DNA from: Mucilaginibacter flavidus
GTDB lineage: Bacteria > Bacteroidota > Bacteroidia > Sphingobacteriales > Sphingobacteriaceae
Direction of reading: 5' to 3'
DNA length: 64,000 nucleotides
NCBI RefSeq assembly: GCF_024055575.1
Contig: NZ_JAMXOE010000014.1
Span: forward strand, 62,001 to 126,000
Below, piece after piece: positions 25,926 through 33,833 of this stretch; position 1 is the first letter of the stretch; each line of letters begins with the position of its first letter. The notes below the pieces were generated by a model. The model had not been told where the DNA came from and did no database searches. It saw nothing but the letters and a program-made list of their open reading frames with translations. The translations under genes were made by a program, and so were the position numbers.

Positions 25926-26615
25926 ATGCACAGCGAACATCACGTAGAAAGTTCAGAAACCATCAGGGATATCGTTATTGGTATGTCTGATGGTTTAACC
26001 GTTCCATTTGCACTTGCAGCAGGCTTAAGCGGCGCTGTAAGTTCATCAACGCTTGTTGTTACGGCAGGTATTGCCGAAATAGTGGCGGGCTCGATAGCGA
26101 TGGGGCTTGGTGGGTTTTTAGCCGGCCGTACCGAGCAAGATCATTACGATTCTGAACTACAGCGCGAATATGAGGAGGTAAAACGGGTGCCCGAGCAGGA
26201 AAAGATGGAAGTTAAAGAGGTTTTTGCCGGCTTTGGTCTATCCGAAACGCTGCAACAGCAGATAGCCGACGAAATGGCTAAAGACGAACATAAATGGGTT
26301 GACTTTATGATGAGGTATGAACTCGGCCTGGAAAAACCCAACCCAAACAGGGCGAGGAAAAGCGCTATCACCATTGGGTTATCTTACATTGTAGGGGGCG
26401 TCATCCCATTGTCGCCATACTTCTTTATCAATAATTCGGAGCAGGCGCTGTATTATTCATGCGCGGTGACTTTGGTTTGCCTTTTTGTTTTCGGGTACTT
26501 TAAAAGTAAGTTTACCGGGCAGCCACCGTTTTCAGGAGCACTAAAAGTGGTTGTGATTGGCGCGCTTGCTGCCGCGGCTGCATTTGTTATGGCAAAGCTG
26601 ATTACCAGCCATTAA
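25926..26615 (+). CDS. VIT1/CCC1-family iron/manganese transporter
   Basis: The 229-residue membrane protein is of the VIT/CCC1 family, which moves Fe2+ or Mn2+ out of the cytoplasm in exchange for protons. It has the expected five helices: about 30-50, 52-75, 148-168, 175-198 and 205-225. The family hallmark D-G-L-T-V-P-F-A-L-A-A-G-L (about 22-34) and the cytoplasmic Glu-rich metal-binding region with E-Y-E-E-V and E-K-M-E-V-K-E (about 78-105) are present. It may limit metal levels near the redox cluster. Its stop overlaps the convergent stop of the next gene by 4 bp. Confidence 0.92.
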   Translation: MHSEHHVESSETIRDIVIGMSDGLTVPFALAAGLSGAVSSSTLVVTAGIAEIVAGSIAMGLGGFLAGRTEQDHYDSELQREYEEVKRVPEQEKMEVKEVFAGFGLSETLQQQIADEMAKDEHKWVDFMMRYELGLEKPNPNRARKSAITIGLSYIVGGVIPLSPYFFINNSEQALYYSCAVTLVCLFVFGYFKSKFTGQPPFSGALKVVVIGALAAAAAFVMAKLITSH

Positions 26616-27376
26616 AACCGGCGACCAATTATTATTTTGAATATAGCTTTGTCAGTAGCTTTCGTAAATCCATAGCCGATGCCGCCGTTAAACTCCCAGT
26701 CGGCGCTGTAGGTTAAATCGGTAGCCACAAATAATTGGTGTTGCTGTTGTTGAAACGAGTCGTAGTGAAAAAACGGGCCGGTACTGCCGTAGTATTCCAG
26801 TCCAAGTGCTACAACTTTGCTTACGTCATAACTCCCCTTTACGTTTGGCGAAAATATAAATCCGGCATCTTTGTCGGGCCCGGCAAAGCTCTTATCTATG
26901 GTTGGGTTTACCGCAACGTAAAGTTTATCCCATTTTTTATCAACTATCGGTCTTATTTCCAGGGTACAGGTGTTGGCAGAAAAGGCCTTTTTTTGAAATC
27001 CAAATTCGGTAGAAATACTTACCCCCACAGGCCATTTCCATTCGGCAGGGGCGGCTACCCTTGGCCTGATGTGCGAGCCAACATAAGCTGTGCGGCCCTC
27101 GCTGCCTATTGAATTAAAAATATAAAAACCTGTTTCGAACCAGCTTGTCCAGCCGTGGGTAATTTCGATGGTTTCGTGAAAAACGTGGTTGTCGGGAAGT
27201 TCACCGTTCTCGCTGTCTTTAAAGCCATCGGCTGTAAAATTGCTGTGCAGCTCAAGCATTGTGCGGCTTTTCTCTACGGTTTCTGAACCGTACACTTGTA
27301 TTTCGTAGTTATCCTGGGCCTTAATAGCAATTGAAAATAGGAGCAGCAGCGTAAAAAATGGTATCGACTTTAACAT
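26612..27376 (-). CDS. Outer-membrane beta-barrel protein, unknown family
   Basis: The 254-residue protein has a signal peptide (about 1-21, K-A-Q-D junction) and alternating beta strands ending in I-I-I-G-R-R-F, as in an outer-membrane barrel. A start at M-L-K-S-I-P-F-F (27376) gives a normal signal; an upstream ATG at 27397 adds only seven residues. No named family is recognised. Its start is 88 bp after the stop of the cytochrome b561 gene, so the two may be cotranscribed; its stop overlaps the convergent transporter gene. Confidence 0.72.
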   Translation of the reverse strand: MLKSIPFFTLLLLFSIAIKAQDNYEIQVYGSETVEKSRTMLELHSNFTADGFKDSENGELPDNHVFHETIEITHGWTSWFETGFYIFNSIGSEGRTAYVGSHIRPRVAAPAEWKWPVGVSISTEFGFQKKAFSANTCTLEIRPIVDKKWDKLYVAVNPTIDKSFAGPDKDAGFIFSPNVKGSYDVSKVVALGLEYYGSTGPFFHYDSFQQQQHQLFVATDLTYSADWEFNGGIGYGFTKATDKAIFKIIIGRRF

Positions 27377-27464
27377 TAAACAAGCATTAGGCATCAAAAT
27401 TTAAAAGTATTATTTAGTTTTAAGAATATCCTGCACGAAATTATCCGTAACATAAAAAATACAA

Positions 27465-28142
27465 TCAGGCGCCTTCATTGCCGCCGTTTATCATGTCAGA
27501 AACTATGCCTTTCGAGTCTTTTCTTTCGGCTAGAAATACGCCGGCAAGGTGAACGGCAATAAATGCTAAAACCAGGTACATACAAAAACTGTGAACCTCT
27601 TTAACACTGTGTCTTATTGCTTTATATGCCCTCAGTTCGTCCTCAAACGCCAGGAATAACCCGGTTACCACCATAATTACCAATAGCACGTAGAATACGG
27701 AATATATCAGCTTTACGGTAAGCTCGTGCCGCGCCGTCTTCCTGTCTTTTTGTACGGCGTTATACTTCATGTACGCACTTTTTATACGCCTGATGAATTT
27801 CTGGTCGGCTAGCTCAAAATACTCCAATATCAGCCTGAATAATAAAAGGCCGGCAAGGCAATAGCCAAAATACTTGTGGATATCCCAAACGCTGTCGCTA
27901 AGTGCATGGGCTGCTGACCGAACCTGGTCGTCATTAGCTTTTACGCCCGAGTTTTGAAGTTCAGTTTTAATTATGGCTGACGAGGTTTGATCGTCTGTAA
28001 TAGTAGCGTTGATCAGTACCGTTATTAGCGAGCCACTGATCACTATCATATTTACCCAATGCCAAAGCCGCAAGGACGGCGAATACTTTTTAACCTTTCC
28101 TGGTCGAACTATGTCCATCCTTACTGGTTCTATCACTGCCAT
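27465..28142 (-). CDS. Cytochrome b561-type membrane protein
   Basis: This 225-residue protein has four predicted membrane helices (about 25-48, 88-108, 143-168, 184-206). Candidate haem ligands are H28 in L-W-H-W, H89 in W-D-I-H-K, H184 in E-V-H-S and H198 in A-V-H-L, the layout of bacterial b561/hydrogenase-type cytochrome b. It probably passes electrons across the inner membrane between quinones and periplasmic carriers. It starts 185 bp from the divergent response regulator, suggesting shared control. The partner in this locus, possibly the Rieske protein, is inferred. Confidence 0.85.
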   Translation of the reverse strand: MAVIEPVRMDIVRPGKVKKYSPSLRLWHWVNMIVISGSLITVLINATITDDQTSSAIIKTELQNSGVKANDDQVRSAAHALSDSVWDIHKYFGYCLAGLLLFRLILEYFELADQKFIRRIKSAYMKYNAVQKDRKTARHELTVKLIYSVFYVLLVIMVVTGLFLAFEDELRAYKAIRHSVKEVHSFCMYLVLAFIAVHLAGVFLAERKDSKGIVSDMINGGNEGA

Positions 28143-28306
28143 AATTTTTGTGTTTGTTAGTTTATTATTAATTAAGTGGAATGTTGAGATATTGTTTTTG
28201 CTACAAGATATAAAGCATTCTAAAATTATAAAGCTATTTTGAAGTAATTCTGTAGTTTGCTTTTATTTACTGAAATAAACTTCAGTATTTCTTCAATTTC
28301 AAAGTT

Positions 28307-28314
28307 TATATTTG
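28307..28314 (+). promoter_or_regulatory. TAnnTTTG-type -7 box before the two-component system
   Basis: TATATTTG matches the Bacteroidota -7 consensus and lies 14 bp before the GTG start of the response regulator. A transcript starting there would have a leader under ten bases. The -33 element is weak (TTC instead of TTG). Confidence 0.5.
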
Positions 28315-28327
28315 ATAAAAACCCCCG

Positions 28328-29005
28328 GTGAAACTTTTGATTATTGAGGATGAAAAAAGCCTCTGCGATAACATCTTCAATTACTTTAACGAGGAAGGCA
28401 ATATTTGTGAAAGTTGCAATTCGTTAACGACAGCCATTGACAAGTTGTCGGCATATAAATACGACTGCATTTTGCTTGATATTGGCTTGCCTGACGGCGA
28501 TGGCTTTGGCGTTTTGGATTACCTGAGAGAAAATAACCGTAACGAAGCGGTATTAATCATATCTGCCCGGAACTCGTTAAATGATAAAATATTGGGCTTA
28601 AACACCGGGGCCGATGATTATATTACGAAACCATTTCACCTGGCCGAACTTAAAGCAAGGGTTGTGGCCACTTACAGGCGCAAAACGTTTAACACCAATA
28701 ATAAACTTATATTTAACGAAATAACTATAAACCTGCTTGGGCGAACAGTTTCAGTAAACGACACAGTAATTATTTTAACGCGCAAAGAGTATGATATACT
28801 GTTGTACTTTATAGCAAATAAAGGAAAGGTTATATCTAAAAACGCCATTGCCGAGCACATGTGGGGCGATGAGATGGATATGCACGATAATTTTGATTTT
28901 ATTTACACGCACATAAAAAACCTTCGTAAAAAGCTTTTGGACGCCCAATGTGCTGACTACATTAAATCGATTTACGGAATTGGATATAAATTTATAGCCG
29001 AATGA
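28328..29005 (+). CDS. OmpR/PhoB-type response regulator
   Basis: This 225-residue regulator has a receiver domain (about 1-115) and a winged-helix DNA-binding domain (about 125-222). The acidic pocket E7-D8, phosphoacceptor D51 and K-P motif in I-T-K-P-F-H are present. The start is a GTG at 28328, giving the canonical M-K-L-L-I-I-E-D-E. Its stop overlaps the kinase start by 4 bp (ATGA), so the pair is cotranslated. It is divergent from the cytochrome b561 gene, which is a plausible target. Confidence 0.95.
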   Translation: MKLLIIEDEKSLCDNIFNYFNEEGNICESCNSLTTAIDKLSAYKYDCILLDIGLPDGDGFGVLDYLRENNRNEAVLIISARNSLNDKILGLNTGADDYITKPFHLAELKARVVATYRRKTFNTNNKLIFNEITINLLGRTVSVNDTVIILTRKEYDILLYFIANKGKVISKNAIAEHMWGDEMDMHDNFDFIYTHIKNLRKKLLDAQCADYIKSIYGIGYKFIAE

Positions 29006-30279
29006 AACTGGCTACCCATTATAACAGGGCGAGCATTTTTATCACTATAGTAGTGTTAATGGCTGGCGCCTTAATATATTATTTCGCCATCCGCCAAATA
29101 ACCAGGGACCAGCTCGACCGCGAAATTGCCGAAGAAATTGCAGAACGTATTGACTATGTTAACCGGAATGGTAAAATCCCCAAAAATGATTTTGATGATA
29201 ATTTAACAGAATTTATAAAAATTAATTCCAGGGATTTCACGACAAGATTTTTTGATTCGGTTTATTACAACGGACCTGGTAAAATGCCCGAAAACAGGCG
29301 GGCAGCAGCGGCATTAATAACTGTTGCAGGGCAGAATTACAAGCTAATAATCACCGAATCGTACTCGGGAATTAATAACCTGCTGCAAATAATTACATTG
29401 ATAACGGTTGTGCTGCTCATCGTGTTGTTGCTTATACTTTTAATAACAAATAAATATGTACTTACCAATTTGTGGCTTCCGTTTTATAACATTTTACATG
29501 AATTAAAAACATTTAACGTAGCCGACCCCAAGGACTTCTCGTCGAAGCCGAACGGCGTTGATGAGTTTAATGAACTCAACACCGCTGTCCAAATAATGGC
29601 ATCGCGGGTAAAAAATGATTACCTGCACCTCAAGCAGTTTACCGAAAATGCTTCGCACGAAATGATGACGCCCCTGGCGGTTATTACCACCAAGCTTGAT
29701 ACGCTGATACAGGATGAAAATTTAAATGCCGATCAATACACGCAAATAAATGATATTTATTCGGCGGCGGCTAAGCTGTCAAGGCTGAACCATGCATTGC
29801 TGCTGCTTGTTAAAATTGAAAATAACCTGGTTAACGACGAGGAGGCATTAAACCTGCAGTCGCTGATTACTCAAAAGCTGCAGCAGTTTAAGGAGTTAAT
29901 TGCTGTAAAAGACATCACAGTAATTGAGGTTTTAAAAGAAAACAGAATTGTGGCAAGTAAAACGCTCATTGATATTTTGTTGAATAACTTATTCAGCAAT
30001 GCGATAAGGCATAACATTGAGCACGGTAAATTGCTGATTACCTTAACAAAGGAAAAGCTTGTTTTTGAAAACCCGGGAGCCGATAAACCACTGGATAAGG
30101 ATATGTTGTTCGAGCGTTTTCAAAAAGCACCCGGATCTGACGGGGTAGGGCTAGGCTTAACCATTGTAAAAAACATTTGCCAGCTTTATCACTGGGATAT
30201 TAACTATAGTCACCAGGGCTCGTTGCACCGGTTCGAAATAGTGTTTAACAAGGATATGGAAACCGTTGTTAAAAAGTAA
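29002..30279 (+). CDS. Sensor histidine kinase
   Basis: This 425-residue membrane kinase has two helices (about 10-29 and 130-150) bracketing a small periplasmic domain of about 100 residues, then a dimerisation helix with H219 in N-A-S-H-E-M-M-T-P-L. The HATPase domain has the N box (N-N-L-F-S-N-A-I-R-H-N, about 330) and G-V-G-L-G-L-T-I-V-K-N. The H box has Met-Met in place of the usual Arg/Gln residues, which is common in Bacteroidota kinases. It pairs with the response regulator through a 4-bp overlap. The signal is unknown; the neighbouring redox and metal genes hint at redox or metal sensing. Confidence 0.93.
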   Translation: MKLATHYNRASIFITIVVLMAGALIYYFAIRQITRDQLDREIAEEIAERIDYVNRNGKIPKNDFDDNLTEFIKINSRDFTTRFFDSVYYNGPGKMPENRRAAAALITVAGQNYKLIITESYSGINNLLQIITLITVVLLIVLLLILLITNKYVLTNLWLPFYNILHELKTFNVADPKDFSSKPNGVDEFNELNTAVQIMASRVKNDYLHLKQFTENASHEMMTPLAVITTKLDTLIQDENLNADQYTQINDIYSAAAKLSRLNHALLLLVKIENNLVNDEEALNLQSLITQKLQQFKELIAVKDITVIEVLKENRIVASKTLIDILLNNLFSNAIRHNIEHGKLLITLTKEKLVFENPGADKPLDKDMLFERFQKAPGSDGVGLGLTIVKNICQLYHWDINYSHQGSLHRFEIVFNKDMETVVKK

Positions 30280-30347
30280 AAATCCCTTATTTTTACGACA
30301 GGTAAAGTGCGTTGTATTAACAAGGTACCTTACAATATTCCCTGGTA

Positions 30348-31757
30348 ATGAAACTTAAACACCCACTATTCTATTTATCTGCAATTTTATTGCTGCTGAT
30401 CTTCTCATCCTGTGGTTCGCTTAAGCCGCTTGCCCCTGCAACTGCCGATGCTGATATCCCCAAGCTTGTGCAACCCATATCAAACATTGAAGTGCCGGTT
30501 ACGGTCGACTTAAAAAATTATTTTATCCAGGCCGAAAATTCGGTTCCCAATAAGTATGCAGGAAAACAGGATGCATGCGAGGGCTTAAGCTATGCTTATA
30601 CCTTTACGCGGACGCCTTTTGTGATTACCGGAGGCGCTAATACGGTCAATTTGAAATTCACCGGTAGTTATGGGTTCACGGCATCGTACTGTGCCAAATG
30701 TACAACGATTTTGGGTGGGGTGGGGCATTGCCTGGTGCCAACCATAACAGGGCAATGCGGCACGGGCGACGAGCCGCCACGCCGGATGGAAATATCCTAT
30801 AAATCAGTAATCAATATTACGCCGGATTACCACCTGGTGTCGAAAACCATGCTGTCATCCTCACCCAAACCCATCGACCGTTGTAATGTGCTCCTGGGCA
30901 ACATAGATGTCACCGACAAGCTAATACAATATGTAACCGGCCCGCTAAATGATTTGGGCAAACAGGTGGACGCCAAAATTGCAGCCTACGATATTAAAAC
31001 CATAATTACCCAGTTATGGAACAACATTGCAAGTGAAACAAAGGTGGGCGATGTGGGTTATGTGTCGGCAAACCCGCAGGCAGTAAGGTTAAGCGGGTTT
31101 AATTTAAATGGGTCGGTGCTTAGTTTTTCGGTGGGGTTATCTGCCCGGCCGGTTGTAACCACCGTAAGCGCGCGGCCACTGCTAACGCCTTTGCCAAATT
31201 TAACTGCCTATAAACCGGCAAGCGGCTTTAATGTTTACCTGGATTTGCTCGAGAACTACGACCACCTGACCAATATGGTAAACCAGCAGGTAGCCGGGCA
31301 GGTAACCAATGTTGCCGGCAACGAATTTATTGTTGAGAAAGCCAGGGTTTTTGGTATTGGTAAACAGGTTGTTATGCAGCTTGACTTTAAAGGAACCAAT
31401 ACCGGGACAATTTACCTTGTCGGCACACCCACCTACGACCCGGCAACACATATACTTACTTTCCCCGACCTAAGTTTCGACCTGCAAACAAAAGCCTGGA
31501 TGCTTAAAGTTGCCAAATGGATGTTCAACGGTAAGATAACCGATAAGATACGCCAGAAAGCCAGCTACAACTTTACCCAGTTTATTGCCGATAGCAAAAT
31601 CCGCCTGCAAAAAGAATTAAGCCGCGATATGACCAATAACACCCGCTCGGATGTGAGCATTAAAGATTTGGATATCATGGCTATTTATCCAACGAAAGAT
31701 AAATTGATTATTCGTACGTTATCTAACGGGGATGTTAAGGTGAAGGTGGTGATGTAA
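30348..31757 (+). CDS. DUF4403 lipoprotein
   Basis: The 469-residue exported protein has a lipoprotein signal with lipobox F-S-S-C (about residue 22) and matches DUF4403, a family restricted largely to Bacteroidota. Recognisable traits are the I-S-N-I-E-V-P-V-T-V-D-L-K start, a Cys-rich loop (C-A-K-C near 118-121, plus other Cys around residues 128-142), and a C-terminal V-S-I-K-D-L-D-I-M-A-I-Y-P. Family members are thought to be envelope lipid-binding-like beta proteins, but no function is established. The gene stands alone, 68 bp after the kinase. Confidence 0.82.
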   Translation: MKLKHPLFYLSAILLLLIFSSCGSLKPLAPATADADIPKLVQPISNIEVPVTVDLKNYFIQAENSVPNKYAGKQDACEGLSYAYTFTRTPFVITGGANTVNLKFTGSYGFTASYCAKCTTILGGVGHCLVPTITGQCGTGDEPPRRMEISYKSVINITPDYHLVSKTMLSSSPKPIDRCNVLLGNIDVTDKLIQYVTGPLNDLGKQVDAKIAAYDIKTIITQLWNNIASETKVGDVGYVSANPQAVRLSGFNLNGSVLSFSVGLSARPVVTTVSARPLLTPLPNLTAYKPASGFNVYLDLLENYDHLTNMVNQQVAGQVTNVAGNEFIVEKARVFGIGKQVVMQLDFKGTNTGTIYLVGTPTYDPATHILTFPDLSFDLQTKAWMLKVAKWMFNGKITDKIRQKASYNFTQFIADSKIRLQKELSRDMTNNTRSDVSIKDLDIMAIYPTKDKLIIRTLSNGDVKVKVVM

Positions 31758-31845
31758 AAAACGGTAAATAGCCGGGGTATTCTTGGCAGAGATGGAATTG
31801 TTAAATTTGGGGATCAGTGGAGATGGGCAATACTAAGTGCACGTT

Positions 31846-32553
31846 ATGAAAATAAAAAGGTTTCTGCTTTTTGTAATCTTCGGCTTTATTACAGCGTGTA
31901 CTAATCCAAAAGGCAATTGGAAAACAATTGAATTGGGCCGTTACTTGCTTGACGTACCGCAAGACTTTAAGGTTGAGCTTCAGAGTGGTATCGATTCGAA
32001 AGGTGGTTTGATAACAAACGGTATTGTTAAGCTTAATATGGATTTTGGGTATTATACCGATACTTTACTTCAAACTCCGGATGAATATTTAAGCCAGCGC
32101 TGGTTTGTTGTTGACGCTGGAGATCAGTTTATGAAACCCGGTATCACCTACGACGCCGATAATAGTCCGAAAATAAATGTTGTGTCCATTCGGCCATCAA
32201 CTAAGAAAGACAGCGATAAAATTGGCTTTTTCAGTGGTTCGGATTATATCGCTGTGTGTAGGCATGATGGTAAAATGTTTAACTGGCCGGTAAGGCTACC
32301 CGAAAATGTCAAACGGCATACCATTAGGATAGATACCTTTAACCACCTGTATAGGCGTATTGAGATGCCGAAACAAGGGTATAGGGGAGAAACAGCCATT
32401 TATATGCGCGATAAACGAAGCTTTAATATTAATCGGGGCAACTTTTACGGTATCGTAATAGGCGCCAATTCACTTACTACGAAACAGCAGGCATTGGTAT
32501 TAAAGATTTTTGAAACGCTTAGGCCTTGCTCTAAAAATCAAGCGACTCAATAA
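31846..32553 (+). CDS. Hypothetical lipoprotein
   Basis: This 235-residue product has a lipoprotein signal (M-K-I-K-R-F-L-L-F, lipobox I-T-A-C). A GTG three codons upstream (31837) is possible, but the ATG at 31846 gives a normal signal. The mature part is mixed alpha/beta with no recognised domain. It is 6 bp before the truncated GDSL hydrolase gene, so the two were probably an operon. Confidence 0.75.
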   Translation: MKIKRFLLFVIFGFITACTNPKGNWKTIELGRYLLDVPQDFKVELQSGIDSKGGLITNGIVKLNMDFGYYTDTLLQTPDEYLSQRWFVVDAGDQFMKPGITYDADNSPKINVVSIRPSTKKDSDKIGFFSGSDYIAVCRHDGKMFNWPVRLPENVKRHTIRIDTFNHLYRRIEMPKQGYRGETAIYMRDKRSFNINRGNFYGIVIGANSLTTKQQALVLKIFETLRPCSKNQATQ

Positions 32554-32559
32554 AATATA

Positions 32560-32712
32560 ATGAAAAAAAAATTGTTGTTAATATGCCTTATGTTGTTGTG
32601 CGCGTTCGGTCCATGCAAGCAGCTTACTTGGGGGGCTATCGGCGATTCCATTACTTACCATAACGGGAAATCCCGCCTGTCCAGCGTGCCACCTGGACAC
32701 ACAGAAATTTAA
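32560..32712 (+). pseudogene. Truncated SGNH/GDSL hydrolase, 5' remnant
   Basis: The 50-codon ORF begins with a signal peptide (M-K-K-K-L-L-L-I-C) and then reads W-G-A-I-G-D-S-I-T-Y-H-N-G, the block I (GDSL) motif with the nucleophile Ser of SGNH hydrolases. An intact enzyme would need about 200 more residues, but the frame stops after T-E-I at 32712, inside a run of hairpins. I see no continuation of blocks III or V in any frame up to 33352. The remaining part was probably deleted or replaced by the repeat DNA. Confidence 0.7.
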
Positions 32713-32842
32713 ACACCCGTTTAAATAAAACAAACTGTGGATATAATTTAATTTTCAGCGACTAACCAAAAAGCTTATAAAAAGTCATTCAATAATTTAA
32801 GCGGGACGCTTAAATTATTGGCATTCAGGCAGGATGCCTGAA
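32664..32842. repeat. Cluster of five short hairpins
   Basis: Perfect stems lie at CGGGA/TCCCG (32664-32675), TGTCCAG/CTGGACA (32678-32699), ATTTAAAC/GTTTAAAT (32707-32726), a 14-bp stem CAATAATTTAAGCG around GGA (32790-32820), and TTCAGGCA/TGCCTGAA (32824-32842). The last two are back to back. The cluster starts inside the truncated GDSL gene, so it may be the junction of a repeat insertion or of a deletion. Confidence 0.75.
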
Positions 32843-32933
32843 CGGGCGGGTGATTTTCGTTCTGGCGCGTATCAGGGACTGCAAAAGAGGTGGGCTTGTG
32901 CCCCGTTGTACATAGTTGTTCTGTAAATTTGAA

Positions 32934-33035
32934 CGGGGGTTTACAGGTGTAAAGGCCTTTTATATTATAATATATTGGATGCCAGTAATTTACCATGGGT
33001 CGGGCTATACTGTAAACCCCGTCTGTAAACCCCCG
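32934..33035. repeat. 102-bp segment bounded by 13-bp inverted repeats
   Basis: CGGGGGTTTACAG (32934-32946) and its perfect complement CTGTAAACCCCCG (33023-33035) bound an AT-rich segment. A third near-copy, CTGTAAACCCCG, lies at 33010-33021. The layout resembles a small non-autonomous element (MITE-like), but no target duplication is evident. Confidence 0.5.
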
Positions 33036-33174
33036 ATTAATACGCTGACTATCAATATATTATTAAAAGACAAAACTAAATATAGCTGATAATCAGGATG
33101 TTTCATAGCGTTCGGGGTGTTCCGCGTGCAAAATTGGAACGCTTAGTGGTTTTTACCATTGCTTAGATGCCGGG

Positions 33175-33291
33175 CTATCCGGCAACCACGCCACGCTTCT
33201 TAAACGCTTCAGATAAAATAATCGATGTATTGGTCTCCCCAAATTGCTGCAACTGCCCGATAATCAATTCCGGCGGGCCAATCGTCTCATA
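33175..33291 (-). pseudogene. 3' remnant of an unknown gene
   Basis: A 38-codon frame with protein-like content (E-T-I-G-P-P-E-L-I-I-G-Q-L at its start, A-F-K-K-R-G-V-V-A-G at its end) is closed upstream by a stop at 33292-33294. There is no start codon. It reads like the last part of a gene whose 5' portion is gone. I recognise no family. Confidence 0.3.
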
Positions 33292-33352
33292 TTATTCTGT
33301 GGTTTTTGTGCCTTTTCGGTGTACCTGTTAATTGAAATTACCGAAGCGCACA

Positions 33353-33772
33353 TCAAATCAGATATTGCTCAATAACATCGTCCGGAATTTTAGCGCCGCG
33401 GCCGGTTGCCATATCGATCATTACATAATCAAAATAGCCATCGCAGCATAGCTTACCGGTACCTTTGTTGGTGATGCTGAATTTTACGCGGCAGCCTTTT
33501 TCGTCGATGGATTCGATGCCGGTTTTTACGATGAAATAATCGCCCAGTGTGAGGGCGCGTTTATAGTCGACATACGCGGTGCGCACCACCCAGCCAAAGC
33601 CTCGCTCCATAAATTTATCCATTGCCATGCCGTAACAGCGTTCCATCTGGTCGTACCGGGCAGCCAGCACGTAATCAAAATACTTGCTATTATGCACGTG
33701 CTGAAACATATCGATATCATCGGGTCGCACGCGGAATTCGGTTTCGAAGGTGGAGAGAGTAGGGTGGTTCAT
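33353..33772 (-). CDS. Acyl-CoA thioesterase, hotdog fold
   Basis: This 139-residue enzyme is of the 4HBT/YbgC-type thioesterase family, which hydrolyses acyl-CoA thioesters in the cytoplasm. The catalytic-loop pattern R-V-R-P-D-D-I-D-M-F-Q-H-V-H-N-S-K-Y-F-D-Y (about 14-34) contains the Asp and the H-x-N segment of the family, followed by the A-Y-V-D-Y-K-R strand. Length fits the family. It is divergent from the HD/CoaD fusion gene (61 bp between starts); both act on CoA, but a functional link is inference. Confidence 0.88.
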   Translation of the reverse strand: MNHPTLSTFETEFRVRPDDIDMFQHVHNSKYFDYVLAARYDQMERCYGMAMDKFMERGFGWVVRTAYVDYKRALTLGDYFIVKTGIESIDEKGCRVKFSITNKGTGKLCCDGYFDYVMIDMATGRGAKIPDDVIEQYLI

Positions 33773-33833
33773 ATTTTATGGAGGGATGTTTTTTGTTTAT
33801 TTGTTCGTAAAATTACAGCGTAATTAACGCAGA

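Larger units (their letters stand above)
32713..33352. other. Intergenic region without intact genes
   Basis: These 640 bases between the truncated GDSL gene and the thioesterase stop codon hold the last hairpins, a 13-bp inverted repeat pair (32934-33035) and a 37-residue reading frame on the minus strand at 33175-33291. A 73-codon minus-strand ORF at 32775-32996 has no coding features. I read the region as decayed or replaced DNA. Confidence 0.6.

Noticed and set aside
32775..32996. 73-codon minus-strand ORF in the decayed region
   Set aside because: It runs across the hairpins and one arm of the inverted repeat, has no signal, domain or coding pattern, and is most likely chance.
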